Source: Drechmeria coniospora
Taxonomy: Eukaryota; Ascomycota; Sordariomycetes; Hypocreales; Ophiocordycipitaceae
Length of the DNA: 64,000 nt
Direction of reading: 5' to 3'
Assembly: GCF_001625195.1 (NCBI RefSeq)
Contig: NC_054391.1
Location: 2,759,390-2,823,389, forward strand
A model generated the notes under the pieces. It made no database searches. It was not told where the DNA came from and was given only the letters and a program-made list of their open reading frames with translations. This document shows, in pieces, positions 1-12,082 of this stretch. The position numbers were made by a program, and so were the translations under genes. Every line of letters starts with the position of its first letter. Position 1 is the first letter of the stretch.

Positions 1-3000
1 TCGTCCACCTCAACGTACAGCAATGTACTGACGAGCAAATGCGTGCATCTTCACCCACATGTGCCGCTACTACTAACACTGCAGTAATACTTGGTTGTAC
101 ACGTTCTGTAGTAGATGTAAGTACAGTACGTTGCGGATGCGTGGGGAAGGAAACACCCAGCAAGGCACCGTGTCCCAACGTGGCTGTTTATGGAAGGAAG
201 GGGGGGGGGGGGGGCACTTGCCTAGGCGGTCGCCCTCAGCATCAAAAGCAAACGCAGAAACGCACCTCGAACGAGCAGCATCACCGATCGGCCATATCAG
301 GTCGCAGAGTTCATACACGCGCGCTCGCCGTCACCCACTCACTCACTCTCTCGCCATCGAAAAGTATGAGAAAAAGCCAGCCATCGTGAAACATGGCGCC
401 TTTTTGGGTACCCTGCAGCCAGGACCTTTCCTTCCCTGGTTGCAACCTGCCTGCGTCCGCTTGCATCCCGCCTTCCTTCTTCTGCTGCACGGAGTGCTGC
501 ACATGTACAACTACTTACTTACCGTACAGGTAGTACAAGCACATGCTGTCGAAGCACATCCGCAAGTACCTGTGTGCGAGTAAGTACGAGGATTCGTACA
601 TGCGGTACGGCGTATACTCCGTACATGTGCAGTGCAGTGTACAAGTACAAGTCCGCCCAAGTAAGTGCTTGTGTGCCGTTCGTTACCCTGGGAAGGCACG
701 AGAAGTGCATTGCATCGTGGAAGGAGGGACTCCGTACATGCAGAATGGGCAAAAACAAACAAGACACCTTGTCTGCTCGCCCGTCAAGGGGGGAGCTCCC
801 TCGTCAAGCCCTCTCGTGGGACGCTCGTGGGACGCTCGTGGGACAATGCACGCGTCGCCGACGTGCGCATCCTGCCAGGCGCAAGCCCGGTTCGAGGCCG
901 GCCGTCGTTGGTCGCATCGCGAAGCGCGACGGGTCGTCGCGTTGGGTCTTGGTCCCTGCCAGCTCGTTCCGCTCCATGGCTGACCACGCTCTCAAGGGAC
1001 GGCCGGCCGCAATAATAACGGTGCGGCGTAGGCATCACGGCGTACGGAGTACGTATTCAACACCGACGGTATGTGCAGCTGCGGTACGGCACAGTAGTGG
1101 TACGGAGCACTAATGTTCGCAGCACGACGCTCGTGTCGTGGACGTGCAAGCATGGTCGACCGCAAGCACGCGTTTGTGTCGCTCCTTGATGCTACCCAGC
1201 ACTAGTGCCCGCGATGTGCTGTAGGTTTTGGCACTCGTACGATGTGCGCAGTATTCCTTGCTTACTTGCGTGCCAAGGTTGGAACGGCCTTCTCCGTACT
1301 TGTACGGCAGACTACATGCATGCATGTACGATGCGGACGGCGGATGAACCCATGTACGGGCCATCAATCAAAGGTGTACGAGTACCATGTGGTGAGTGCA
1401 AAGCACTCCTTGATGCAAGCATATTCACTGCAAGGATGTGCTAATTGTACTCCGTACATGTAGCTCGGACGAAATAGCCGGTAATCTCGCATGGGTTGGT
1501 CAGTTTTGTGCAGACCATGGACGGTGCGCATCGCCGTGAAACTCTCGTCGTCGTATGACGCGCCATCACACGTGCGGCTGCGTGTCGGTAAGTAACCTTC
1601 ATCACACGTGCGGCAAGCCACCCACCGAGCCTCGTCGCCCTTGACTTGGCGATATACCTACGGGCCATGGTCGGCAGATGAAGCCGTTGAGATGCTCCAT
1701 TCCTTGGCAGCAAATAAGCTCAGGCCAGGATAATACAGTTCAACGATGACCAAGTCAATGCACTCGTCTCGTTGCCATCATGGCATGCAATCGTACGCGA
1801 GCATACTCGTCCGATACCGGTCGTGCCATGCGAGCAGAGAGCGCTCGAAAGAGGCCGAGAAAAAAGGCACGAGGTCGAGGCGGCGGGAAAGTCCGGCATC
1901 GCACCCTTCATCCCAGTCAGCTCTCGTCGTACGGAAACAGAGTTGGTTGGTTGAAGTCATGTTCCTCGTTGTAATTTGCTCACATCGAATCGACCCAGCC
2001 CTTTCTCAAGCCACCTTCAACTCCTTTTGCACTCACCGCCTCTTCGCGAACCGGCATCCGCATCATTGACCCATCCCGTCTCGCCATCTGCTCTTCCTCG
2101 ACAGACATCGCACGAGGTACCGCGGCCGCAATCGCCACCACCAAGGACTCGTCCTCGTATCAGCCTCGCTCGCAGAGGCTACGCGTCCATCTCGTGGGCA
2201 TCCATCTCGCGGGCATCCATCTCGCGGGCATCCATCTCGCGGGCATCCATCTCGCGGGCATCCATCTCGCGGGCGTCCATCGCGCTCGCCTGCCGTCATG
2301 CGCGGCTGGGACACGACGCATGGCATTGTCCGAAACATCATCGCCAGGGCGCCGTGCAGAATTTCGCCCTCGGCCACGGCCATGACGAACGAGGGAGGGA
2401 GCAGGACCCCTACGGGGATCCCGACGCTTTCCACCTGTGGATGGATGCCTTGTACGACTCGATCACGATCGATCACGAGATGGACGCAACAAACATGTCA
2501 CCACGACCATCCGCCTTGCCAATTCATCGACCGGCTTCTCACGAGCAGGTAGCCTGGTTGAGCATCACTTGTCAAAAGTCCTCGACGAATTGAGCGAAAG
2601 AAAAAGGAAATTTTGGATTTTTACGTGTAGCCGCCAAGCCGTCAAACCACCTAAGTCCGTCCTCGGCTGTCCGCCGCCGACGGACTGTCGCAACATCCAT
2701 CGAGCGTGATGGAGAGGTTCGCAGTCCGTCGAGCCGCCGCTCCTTTTCGCGGCAAGCGTGACCTAGCCGTTTGACGTGACTTGAGGGCCAGGCCGCCGGG
2801 TTCTCCAGCCCCCCGAATGGGTGCCCGGCGCATAGTCAAGGAAAAATGGTACAATGAATGTCCTGTATCTGTAACGGTGTCCAAGTCAACCACATTAACG
2901 ACCCAAAGTCCTTCCACGAGTCGTGCCTCCTCCCCTGCCTCGAGGTGTAATGCGGATGGCAGAGGGCGACGCCTCGCCCTCTCACCGTGGCACATCGATC

Positions 3001-3047
3001 CGACCGAATCGGCTCCGTGTCCGAGGCAGCCGTCGTCGTCCCCATGG
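1..3047. other. Left intergenic region, no supported gene
   Basis: No open frame here has a convincing protein. The region holds a run of 15 G at 200-214, copies of the GTACGGAGTAC-type motif (for example 1042-1052 and 1447-1457) and a 15-bp tandem array at 2181-2285. The stretch 1980-2160 is pyrimidine-rich and looks like a fungal promoter and leader for a plus-strand gene. The frame that follows it (to about 2593) has no early ATG, so I do not call it a gene. Confidence 0.6.
2181..2285. repeat. 15-bp tandem repeat, about seven copies
   Basis: The unit GGGCATCCATCTCGC repeats exactly from 2196 to 2270. A diverged copy lies on each side (2181-2195 and 2271-2285). Its period is a multiple of three, so it stays open in several frames on both strands and creates false open frames rich in Ala-Ser-Ile or Pro-Arg-Asp-Gly-Cys. 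Confidence 0.9.
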
Positions 3048-4998
3048 CTACTGGGGTCCGGCGGCGCCGCCTTGCGACGAATCGCTGCAGCGGCGCGTCG
3101 ACGACGCCCTCGAGGATGCGTCCTGGCCGTTGCAGCAGCCTTGGGCCTCGCAGTCGTCGACGCACGCCAGCAAGCAACCGTTGTCGGCGGCGTCGTTGAC
3201 GCTGCCGTCCATTCGGAGCGTCGCGTCGTCCCCGTCGCGCTGGGGCTTCGCGTCGAGACAAAACTCGGGCTGGATCGTCGCGCTGTGGATGCCGTAGGCG
3301 TGGAGGCATTTCCTGGCCCGCTTGGCCAGCTGCATGTACTTCTCGCCGCTGTGCGTGTTGATGGGGAAGGAGACCTGGAGGTGCAGGCTGGCCACCACCT
3401 TGGTGTCGGACAGCTGCCAGACGTGGACGTGGTGGCAGCTGACGACGCCGGGGAGCCCCTCGATGTCCTGACGAATCTCCTGGATGCTGATGTTCTCCGG
3501 CGTCGCCTGCAGGAGCACTCGGGCCGTCGCCAGCGTGAGGGGGATCGACGTCTTGAGGATGATGGCCGTGATGAGCAGCGACACGGTCGGGTCGGCGTAG
3601 ATCTTTCCCGGCCAGTCCGTGAGCCAGATGATGAGGGCGGTGATGATGACGCCGACGTTTCCGAGCGCGTCGCCGAGCACGTGGAGCATCATGGCGTTCA
3701 TGCCCATGTCCGCGTGGTTGTGGCCGCTTGCCTTGGAGCCGGGCTTGCGGGGCAGGGTGTGGTTGTGGCCGACGTGGACGCTCGAGTCGCGGCGCGGCCT
3801 GCGCTTCATGATGCCCGGCGAGTAGCACGCGGCGGCAAACTTGGGGTCCATCGTCCCGTGGTTGCCGTGGCCGCCCTCGGCGAGGAGGGGCGAGTTCTCG
3901 CCCGAGGCCAAGCCCGCGTTGCCCGAGGGCGCCTCCTCGCTCGTGTCGCTCTCGGCCACCTCGATGGGCGAGTTGACGGAGACGGCGAGGCTCGCGTTGA
4001 TGATGTCTTGCCGGAAACTGGCAGGGTGGATGCTCATGTCATCGATGCTGGCGAAGCGTGAGTGGCCACCCTTGCTGGACCGACGTCGGGCCCGTCCTCT
4101 CAGCTGGCTGGACAGCCGGCCCGCCGGCGAGCTGGGTTCGTCCCGGCCCACCGTGTTCTCTCCGAATCGAATGCGGCGCGTCGAGTCGGCGCCGTCCGTC
4201 ATCGCCCTCTGGGCGACAACCTCGGGGAGAACGTCGTTGACGGCGCCGTCCTCGTCGGCAAGCTCGATGCGGATATCCCTCGTCGAGTGTCCCTGCTCAA
4301 CATCGTGGTCATGGTGGTCGTGTGCGTGGTCGTGCGCGTGGTCGTGCGCGTGGTCGTGTGAGTGGTCGTGTGCGTGGTCATGTCCGTGTGCGTGGCCATG
4401 TCCGTGTGCGTGGTCGTGGTCGTGGTCCTCTTCGTCGCCGTGCGAGTGGCCGTGACCGCCGAGGACGACGAAGCCCAGGAGGTTGGAGAAGAGACCGGCG
4501 CAGCCGACGATGAGGATCAGCTGCGGCTGCTTGATCTCCGGCGGCTCGACGAATCGGGTGAGAGCCTCGAGGATGATGGAGACGCAGAGGGCGATGAGGA
4601 AGACGGCGTTGAAGAAGGCACCCAGTATCTCGGCGCGAACCCACTGCGGCGGAATCACGCATTAGCTTGGGGTGCCGGGCGTTCGGCGGAGGAGCTCGAC
4701 ACATACGCCAAATGTAAACTCGTCCGTCGTTGCTTTCTGAGCCACCACGACGGCCCACAGGCCGATGGCGAGCGAAATGATGTCGTTGAGCTGGCGTTGC
4801 TAGTTAGCGACAATGCATCAAACCCGCGTGCGACGGACGGAGCGGACGAACCATGTGGAAGGCATCGGCCGTCAGGGCGAGGGAGTGGGCGAGGAAGCCG
4901 ACGATGAGCTCGAGGAGAAAGAAAAGAGTGTCGATGACGAGCATGATCTTTATGCGAGTGCTTTTGGACCACGCCCATTTGGAGGTTGGGTTAGCCAT
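3048..4998 (-). CDS. zrc1: CDF zinc transporter, Zrc1/Cot1-like (vacuolar)
   Basis: This is a cation diffusion facilitator expected to move Zn2+ (and perhaps Co2+) from cytosol into the vacuole in exchange for protons. Exons are 4852-4998, 4707-4790 and 3048-4643, with GT-AG introns of 61 and 63 bp, giving 608 residues. The joins restore the family sequence ADAFHM-LNDIISL and FTFG-WVRAEILGAFFNAVFL. The HxxxD metal site in helix II is H47-D51, and a second HxxxD lies in MLHVLGD in helix V. Residues 140-197 form a very His/Asp-rich cytosolic loop made of His-Asp and Ala-His repeats, the usual zinc-sensing loop of Zrc1-type proteins. A long polar insertion follows before the last two helices and the C-terminal domain. 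The gene is longer than yeast Zrc1 (about 440 residues), mainly through that loop. Choice of vacuolar over other membranes is inference. Confidence 0.93.
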
Positions 4999-6476
4999 GG
5001 CGACGGATTGCCGGGGTGCTGTCGGGGATGAGATTCGGCGGCGACGACGACGGGACTTGCCCGGACGAGAGCGCCGAGGGGAGGGCGATGGAGGTGGTTG
5101 CGTTGGTCGGTGCCTGGATGATGCTGTGCAAAAGTCTCGGAGGGGGGAGCAGTCATCGGACGGAGCAGCTGGGGAGAAGATTATATAACAAACAAACAAA
5201 CTACTTATGTGATCCTGACAGGAGTACTGTAAGTACTTACTAGTACGCTCCCCCTTGTACTTGCTTGTACCCGCATATGGTGACACGCACGACTCGTTCA
5301 CATCGAACATACTAGGAGGCAGCATGCCTGGCGCCACGAGTACATTTGCACTAACCGGCGTGCGCTGCCCGCTGCGGCGGCGCAGATATGACGGCGGGTA
5401 CCTCCGAGAGGCTTGACGTGCATGTTTGGGCGGGTACGTACCTAGATCTGAGTAGTGCGTCTGGAATATATGCAAGTGCACTTGCTTATGTACACCTGAG
5501 TACGGAGTACAGGCGGCGCAGTAATTACGGGGTACGGATCTGACTGCATGAACTCCGTACTTTTCCAGAATGGAACTAGCAGGGCGTCGCCGCGTCGACC
5601 ACCCAAGATTCACTGCACGGCGGAGCACAAAGCCCTCCGTACGAGTACACTTGGGTGGGTACAAGCAAGCAATAGGTGGACATGCGCAGTATGAAGTACT
5701 TGTAATAGCATTGCTCCGTACTGTAGTTGGTCCTTTTTTCCCGCCAATTCCTCCGCATACTCCGTACGCTATTATTAAGTTGCCACCGACGATGGTCACA
5801 CACCACTCACTTGGCACCGACCCTACCCTGTATTAATGGTATTATGTCGCCCCAGGTCATGGTTATTTCACCATCCTCCGGCTACAAGTACACACATGCC
5901 TGGCAACGGCTACGGCGATAAAGGTTCACGTGTGCATGCATGCATGCATGAATGAACATGTAAATAAAAGTGCCTGTGTCTAGATTAACCCGGCCTTTTG
6001 CTTCTCGGTCACAGTGCCGGCGCAGTTACTTGGGACGAAGAATCGAAACACGTCGAGAATTAAGTGGTGCACTGATCAGCCGTGCACGTCTCCTCCTAGC
6101 CACGGGTAGATCCGTCGAGGCTTACCCAGCGTAAACATGTCATACCTGCACGTACACGTACGGGCACGCCGTGAATGCGGTACTTGTTTGATACCACACA
6201 CGTGGCAGGTGTACTGTATTGTAGTGGTATTGTGAGGTAGTGTGTGTGTCTGCCTATTCCGAGAGGCAACCCCCGTCTGCCTCACCGCACCACCCTACCC
6301 ACCTGCCAGTCCTGCCAACTTAGGTAATTCATTCATCCAACCCCGCATGCGAGCCCAACGAGTCCATCTCCTCCCATCGATCAACCGATCTTACTCGTAC
6401 TTCGACCAGCGTGATCGACCAGCGTAATTCCCAAGCCTCTCCTCTCGGCCACCTTCAGCCTTGCTTCGACGCAAGC
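4999..6476. other. Intergenic region between zinc transporter and MEMO gene
   Basis: This is the shared upstream region of two divergent genes. I see no coding frame. It is rich in GTACTT/AAGTAC words, contains GTACGGAGTAC at 5500-5510 and has CATG repeats near 5935-5955. The divergent arrangement means it must hold both promoters, but I cannot point to a specific site. Confidence 0.6.
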
Positions 6477-7523
6477 ATGGCTACTCGACCGGCAGGAAAG
6501 GCCGGCACATGGTATCCCCGAGCGCTCCCCGAGCTCGACGGCCAGCTCGACGGATATCTCGCCGCCGTCCCCCAGACGGTCAACGGCAGCTCCCTGCCGA
6601 TCCCCGGGGCCAGGATCATCATCGCCCCGTAAGTATCGACCACGATGGTCCTGCCCTGCCATGAACCCCCCCCCCCCCCCCCAATCTGACAGGGCACACC
6701 CAGCCACGCCGGCTACGACTACTCGGGAAAATGCGCGGCCTGGGCCTACGCCTGCCTCGACCTCAGCAACGCGAAGCGTGTCTTCCTCCTCGGGCCCTCG
6801 CACACATACTACCTGGAGGGGTGCGCCGTCACGACGTACGCAAAGTATGCCACTCCGTATGGCGATTTTACCGTGGACAGGAGCACGATCCGGCAGGTCA
6901 AGGAGGCGGGCGAGATGGCAGACATCCCCCCGTCGTCGGACCGGGACGAGCACTCCCTCGAAATGCACCTGCCGTACCTCCACAGACGCTGCGGTAGCAC
7001 CTTTTCCTCCCCCGACGCCTTCCCGACCATCGTGCCCATCCTGGTGGGGGACAACGACCAGGCCGAGGAGAAGGCTTTTGGCAGGATCCTCGCCCCCCAC
7101 CTCAAAGACCCGGCGAACGTCTTCATCATCAGCTCGGATTTCTGCCACTGGGGCCAGCGCTTCTCCTACATGCCGTACTGCGCCGGCAACGACATCGGCA
7201 AGCTGAGGAGGCTCAGCAGGGCGGAGGCTTCCCCGACGGGACCCCCCATCCACGAGACGATTCGATTGCTCGACGAGGCTACCATGGAAGCCGTCGTGAG
7301 CGGCAAGTATGACGCCTTTGCCGAGAACATCAAGGAGACCAAGAACACCGTCTGCGGCAGACACCCGATCGGAGTTGCCATGGCCGCGCTGGAGCATCTC
7401 GCGGGAGAATCCGACGACGAGTCGAGGCACCGCTTCAAAGTCGTGCTCTACGACCGCAGCAACCTGGTGCAACGACCAAACGACTTTAGCGTCAGCTATG
7501 TCTCCGCGTATGCCGTGCTGTGA
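6477..7523 (+). CDS. mho1: MEMO1 family protein (yeast Mho1 homolog)
   Basis: The MEMO family is related in fold to class III extradiol dioxygenases. Human MEMO1 binds reduced iron or copper and links to redox and motility control; the fungal role is poorly known. Exons 6477-6628 and 6704-7523 give 323 residues; the 75-bp intron carries 17 consecutive C (6666-6682). Family motifs are APHAGYDYSG (H52), GPSHTYY (H84), DEHSLEMHLPYL, SSDFCHWG and CGRHPIG (C268). H52, H84 and C268 match the human metal ligands H49, H81 and C244. I chose the ATG at 6477 because MATRPAGKAGTWYP matches the usual family start; the in-frame extension upstream has no ATG. Length agrees with the family (about 300). Confidence 0.94.
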
Positions 7524-9178
7524 CGGGGACATGGCCGAGAGGGGTCCTCCGCTCGATGGCTCGGTTGGCCATGAGACGATTGCTTCATCGAATGGGAGCC
7601 GTGCATGGCCGGAACGGTTCAACCGGTAGTCCGTTGCGGGTGAATTTTTGTTCATCCATGGTTGCTCATCATGGCACGTCCAGAAAAGAGGGCTTGTCGA
7701 TTGCAATCGCCTGTACCGATGGGCGGTTCCTAAATCGATCGATGCGCGAGGACTGCGTTCGTGTGAGGAGGGTTGCGCTCCGTGCAGTGTGGTGTATCAT
7801 CATCCCGCGGACAGAGCCGACATGAGCGGCCGAAACAGTATCAACAGTGTTTACGGAGATGCCCTACTCCGTGCAAGTGAACCCAATTGTTCTGCTCCAG
7901 CTTGGTCATTGGTCAGCACCCAGGGCCCAATCGTTGCTGTTGCTATCTGTTTGCAGGCAGGTGAACTTACAAGATGGGAACTACTAATAGCAGCAAGGGT
8001 TACAGAAACAGCCGTTGAGGAAACATGACGCCACCAAACATCCAGCTATGGCGCAGCAGCATGGGCAGCCGAGTGAACGGATTCAACTGTTGCTCTCGGT
8101 AGGTACAGGCACACGTGGTACTGCGCGCTCTCGAATGCTCCCTTCTTGAGAAGACTGGGAGGCCCTATTTTCCAGAAACGAGCTCGAGTTTCGTCGCCGC
8201 TTCTTCCCGTGAAACAGCAGCATCCGGCACGGCTGCATCGTCGTTGCAGGTTGAGCGCTCCTTGTTTGGAACACCCATGTCTGCAGGCTAAGCTACTGCT
8301 AGGCTAGTACCTACATGCCTCTGTTTTGGTGTGCTCGTACTGTGTAGGTGCACTGAGTGGCAGCGCTAGGTTGTACCTAGGTATGAGCTTGCAGGTAACG
8401 CCCTATCACCGTCCGGACGAGGGTATGTACCTGGAGCCTGGGGGACCGTGCTGGTCATGGTGCAATGAGCATCGACTTATGCTGGTTGGTACCTAGGGAG
8501 GGTGCTGCCCAGATACGCAGGTACCAAGGCGTAGGTGTCCGGTACAAGCACTGCCATCGCCGTGGAAAATGCTGGCGCCTGAGCCAGGCCAATCATAACA
8601 GTGGTACTTTTTCGCTGCGGCCAGCCCAAACCCCCCCTTTTTCATTCGATGGCCAGTCGTCACAATCATCAACATCATTCTACCACCTAACCAACCTCCC
8701 ACTCCCGCAATCCTCGGATCACCAACCGTCGACCACGCGGAAGCATCGACCGTCGTCGAAAACGTCCCTTTCCCTCCAGCCTTCGAGCCGAACCGACTCG
8801 CATACATCACCGCTCGACCGACCGACGGCAGCGCGAGCCATCGCGCTCCCCATTTCATCATGAGTGTTCGTGTTTCACCTCTGGTCTCCCTACTGTTCGC
8901 GTTTCAATCATGTGCCGCGGGCGGGTCCCAGGTCGGCTGTGCCTCGACAGAGCTCTGCTCATGCACTGCCTGGCGACTTGAACTTGGGACTCTCTCGTCT
9001 TTTCTTCAACACATTATCCTCGCCCTCCTGCCCTCTGCACACCCGCTTCCTCTCCGAATTCCTCTTCTCCTTGCATCTCTCCTGCCTTTCTCCTGCCTCT
9101 CTCCTGCCTCTCGCTCTCGCTCTCGCTTCGGCTCACCTCTCCGTCTTGACTTTGCTGAGGTGCATTTGCTAACCGACC
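7524..9178. other. Intergenic region and syntaxin leader
   Basis: I see no supported gene. The left part is the MEMO 3' flank. From about 8640 to 9178 the plus strand becomes strongly pyrimidine-rich, consistent with promoter and 5' untranslated leader of the syntaxin gene. Confidence 0.55.
9040..9125 (+). promoter_or_regulatory. CT-rich leader of the syntaxin gene
   Basis: A run of TCTCCTGCCT-like and CTCTCG repeats ends about 50 bp before the start codon. Pyrimidine tracts just upstream of the start are common in highly expressed filamentous-fungal genes and often mark transcription start regions. The functional role here is inferred from position and composition only. Confidence 0.4.
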
Positions 9179-10561
9179 ATGGCGCATCAGTACGGGTTAG
9201 TATCCTTCACCCCTCGTCGCATGCCTCGCCGCCTTGCCGATTCTCGATGCGAATGCCGGCCGCCTGCGAATTCGTCTTGACTGACGGCGACGGGATAGAT
9301 ACGGCGGTCCGGCGAACCCCTACGATCAGCGGGACAACGGCCCCCAGTATGGCGCTCCCGCCCAGCAGCAGCCTCACTACGGCCAAGGCCCCTCGTACGG
9401 TGGCCATGGCTATGATCAGAACGCGCCCGCGCACGGTGGCTATGGAGGTAGATACAACCAACTGCAGCAGCACACTTCGATGACGACCCTGACAGAACGT
9501 CCAGGCGGCACCGTCGAGATGGCTCCCCTGGCCCAGAATGCTGGCTCCATGGCCGGCAGCGACCCCAACGGCATCCTCAACGAGTGCAGGGACATTGATC
9601 GTGGCATTGACGAGATTGACCGCAACCTTGACCAGCTCCGCATGATCCAGACGCGGACCCTGGACGACGCCGACAGTTCGGCATCGAGCGCCAACAACCG
9701 TCATCTCGACGCCCTCTCCTCGGAAACGATGGCCCTCTACCGCAGCCTGACGGAGCGTGTCCGGAGCGTCAAGTCGAACCCCGATTCGCGCACTCCCAAG
9801 AACAACCCCCAGGTCGGCCGAGTCGACCGCCGGCTAAAGGCCGCCATTCAGCAGTACCAGCAAGTCGAGTCCCAGTTCCGAAAGCGCACCCAGGACCAGA
9901 TGGCCCGCCAGTACCGCATCGTGCGCCCCGACGCTTCCGAGGACGAGGTTCGCGCGGCGGTCGAGGACACCAGCAACGGCCAGGTCTTCTCCCAGGCCTT
10001 GATGCAGAGCGACAGGCAGGGACGCGCGCGCGCAGCCCTCTCTGCCGTTCAGGATCGCCACCAAGCGCTGGTCAAGATTGAGCAGCAGATGGTTGAGCTG
10101 TCTCAGCTGTTCCAGGACATGGACACGCTCGTCGTCCAGCAGGAGGCTGCCGTCATGCAGATTGAGCAAAAAGGTGAGGAGGTCGTCGACAACCTGGACA
10201 AGGGCAACGAGGAGATGGGAGTCGCCGTCAACACGGCTCGCAAGACGAGAAAGAAGAAGTGGATCTGCCTGGGAATCAGCGGTATGCCTCGCCCCCCCTG
10301 CTCGGCTTGGTGCCAACATTGGAATCGTGGCTGACCTTGGCAGTGGCCATCATCATCGTTGTCATCATCATCGTCCTCATCTACATCTTTGTCATCCGCG
10401 GCACGACCGGAGGAAACAAAGCCAAGCGAGACGTCATCGAGAATATCGCCATACCGGTTGCCGACGCCCTCGCGGACCATGTGCGAGAAGGTGCTGACAC
10501 AATCGCCTCGGACCAGATGGCCCTGGTCCACCAGCGTCTTCATATTCCGCAAATACAATGA
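9179..10561 (+). CDS. sso1: Plasma-membrane syntaxin (Sso1/2-type t-SNARE)
   Basis: This Qa-SNARE receives secretory vesicles at the plasma membrane, pairing with Sec9 and Snc. Exons are 9179-9195, 9299-10281 and 10344-10561, giving 405 residues. The first exon codes only five full codons (MAHQY); the join restores the Gly-Tyr-Gly-Gly start of a Gln/Gly/Tyr-rich N-terminus of about 60 residues. A syntaxin N-terminal three-helix domain follows, then the SNARE helix (from about HQALVKIEQQMVELSQLFQD, zero-layer Gln in this heptad region), a basic RKTRKKK stretch and a transmembrane helix of Ile/Val residues. The 62-bp second intron splits the transmembrane segment. Unusually for a tail-anchored syntaxin, about 50 residues continue after the membrane helix. 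Length exceeds yeast Sso1 (290). Confidence 0.92.
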
Positions 10562-11431
10562 TCGATTCGGTCCCGTTCCGGTCACAGCAACGCACAAAAT
10601 CAATTCGCCCCCGGCAACAAAACACGGACGGACGCGGAACAGCCTAGCGGAAACGGATCTCTATTTTTCTCTCTCGCAGCATTGTATAAAGTGGCCGTCA
10701 AAGTATATCAGTCCTGTGCGTCATTTGGGGGCCTTTTCTCTGGAGGGACGACGTTGGACCGTCACCCGTCGCGGAATGAGGCGAAGCATCGCCGTCGTAA
10801 AACTCGAGGGTGATTCGGCCCGGGAAAGTTAATGTACGGCCTGCTGCTGCTTCCAGATGCGAAGCCGCGTTGGATCTTCCTTCGGATTTTATTTCATATC
10901 CCTCGCGGCATGCGCCTGAACCCTGCCTGGGGGCGGGTAGGTGGGCTTGGCTGGCTTGTGGTCCCGAATATTAGAGTTTGGCATAGGGGGCGTTTAGTAT
11001 AAAGTTTTAATTACACTTTTTTGTTTTCTTTTCTCGCGCCGGATTTTGCTCCATGGACCCGACATACCAGTGCATGAAACCTTGCCGACGTGTCGATCTC
11101 GATTCGCTTCATTCCAGGAGACGATCGAGGTCCCGCAGGCAGGACCTGCCGCGCTTCCCCCGCCGTGCTGTCCCCGTCGTGCCACGGCGCAGAAAGCCAA
11201 ATTGATGCGGGACCTGTTCAGCCTGATGGGGAAGACCATGTGGGAGTGAACGGTTCAATCGCCTGCGGCCTGTACGTCTACGACGTTTGTGCTTGGCCGT
11301 GGAAAAATGGGGGTATCATTGCCGTGGAAGAAGAAAATATGTACAAGTAGGCTCTGCTGATTGGTGACGGATTGCCAACAAAGCACCGCGACCGTCACGG
11401 TGGAGGCCGGAGAAGGCACAAAGCCTCCCCG
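10562..11431. other. Intergenic region between convergent genes
   Basis: This lies between the 3' ends of the syntaxin gene (+) and the hypothetical gene (-). It contains AT-rich spots near 10985-11030 that would suit polyadenylation signals, but I see no gene and no clear repeat. Confidence 0.6.
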
Positions 11432-12082
11432 TTACGGACCCCGAGTTTCTCGCAGGGACATCTGTTGGTTCGCAGAAGCTTCTCTGCGTTTCTCTCCCTC
11501 GCCGACAACACTTCTCAACACGTCCATTCTCCGGCGAAAGTCGTCGGAGAGGGCTACCATGTCCTCCCTCCCAGCCGCGACGGTGCCAGCGCTGCCGCCA
11601 GGCGAACCATCCGATCGCGGATCCACGGGTTCCCTCTCCACACCTTCGACGCGCAGGGTCGCCGCCGACGCACCCGAGTCGGGCGCATCACCTCCGTCGG
11701 CCGACGGGCCGGAAATGCGGGAGCCCGTGATGGCAAAGTCCGACGTCAGGCTCGACGTGGAGGAGACGGCCCAGCGGGCGTTGTCGGCCGAAGGGGCGAG
11801 ATCGACAACGACGGCTCGCTGCCCGGCCGGAGGTGCATTTGACAGGACAGAGGTGTCATCGTCGGAGAAGAGGTATTGCACGCGCGGATGGACAGTCGCG
11901 TTGGTCGTCACGTTGGTCAAGAGGGTGAAAAGCGGCTCGAACGGCGGAGGGTCCCGCGGCAGCGCCGAGCTGGATTCGTCGGGATAGTCACGGCCGTCTT
12001 GAAGCGGCGGCGCCAACGCTTCGGCGGCATCCGTCACCGACGGAGACGGTGCCGACTCTGGCTGCTGCTCTCTGTCCGACAT
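11432..12082 (-). CDS. Conserved fungal protein of unknown function
   Basis: A single 216-residue frame starts with ATG at 12082 (MSDREQQPESAPSP) and needs no intron. The N-terminus is acidic and Pro/Ser-rich. A core at about residues 45-80 reads FEPLFTLLTN then TVHPRVQYLFSDDDTSVLS, followed by AVVVDLAPSADNARWAVSS and a Ser/Gly-rich, low-complexity second half ending in a short charged helix (DDFRRRMDVLRSVVGEGEKR). The FTLL...HP.V.Y.FSDDD pattern resembles uncharacterised proteins I associate with Sordariomycetes, from memory only. I see no signal peptide, membrane segment or catalytic motif. It could be a regulatory or adaptor protein, but no function is supported. Confidence 0.7.
   Translation of the reverse strand: MSDREQQPESAPSPSVTDAAEALAPPLQDGRDYPDESSSALPRDPPPFEPLFTLLTNVTTNATVHPRVQYLFSDDDTSVLSNAPPAGQRAVVVDLAPSADNARWAVSSTSSLTSDFAITGSRISGPSADGGDAPDSGASAATLRVEGVEREPVDPRSDGSPGGSAGTVAAGREDMVALSDDFRRRMDVLRSVVGEGEKRREASANQQMSLRETRGP

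Noticed and set aside
2063..2476. Minus-strand protein with Pro-Arg-Asp-Gly-Cys repeats
   Set aside because: The repeat comes from the 15-bp array, which is open in several frames; the flanks have no protein character.
2781..4061. 426-residue plus-strand frame opposite the zinc transporter
   Set aside because: It is a shadow of the GC-rich third exon, whose minus-strand product has the CDF motifs.
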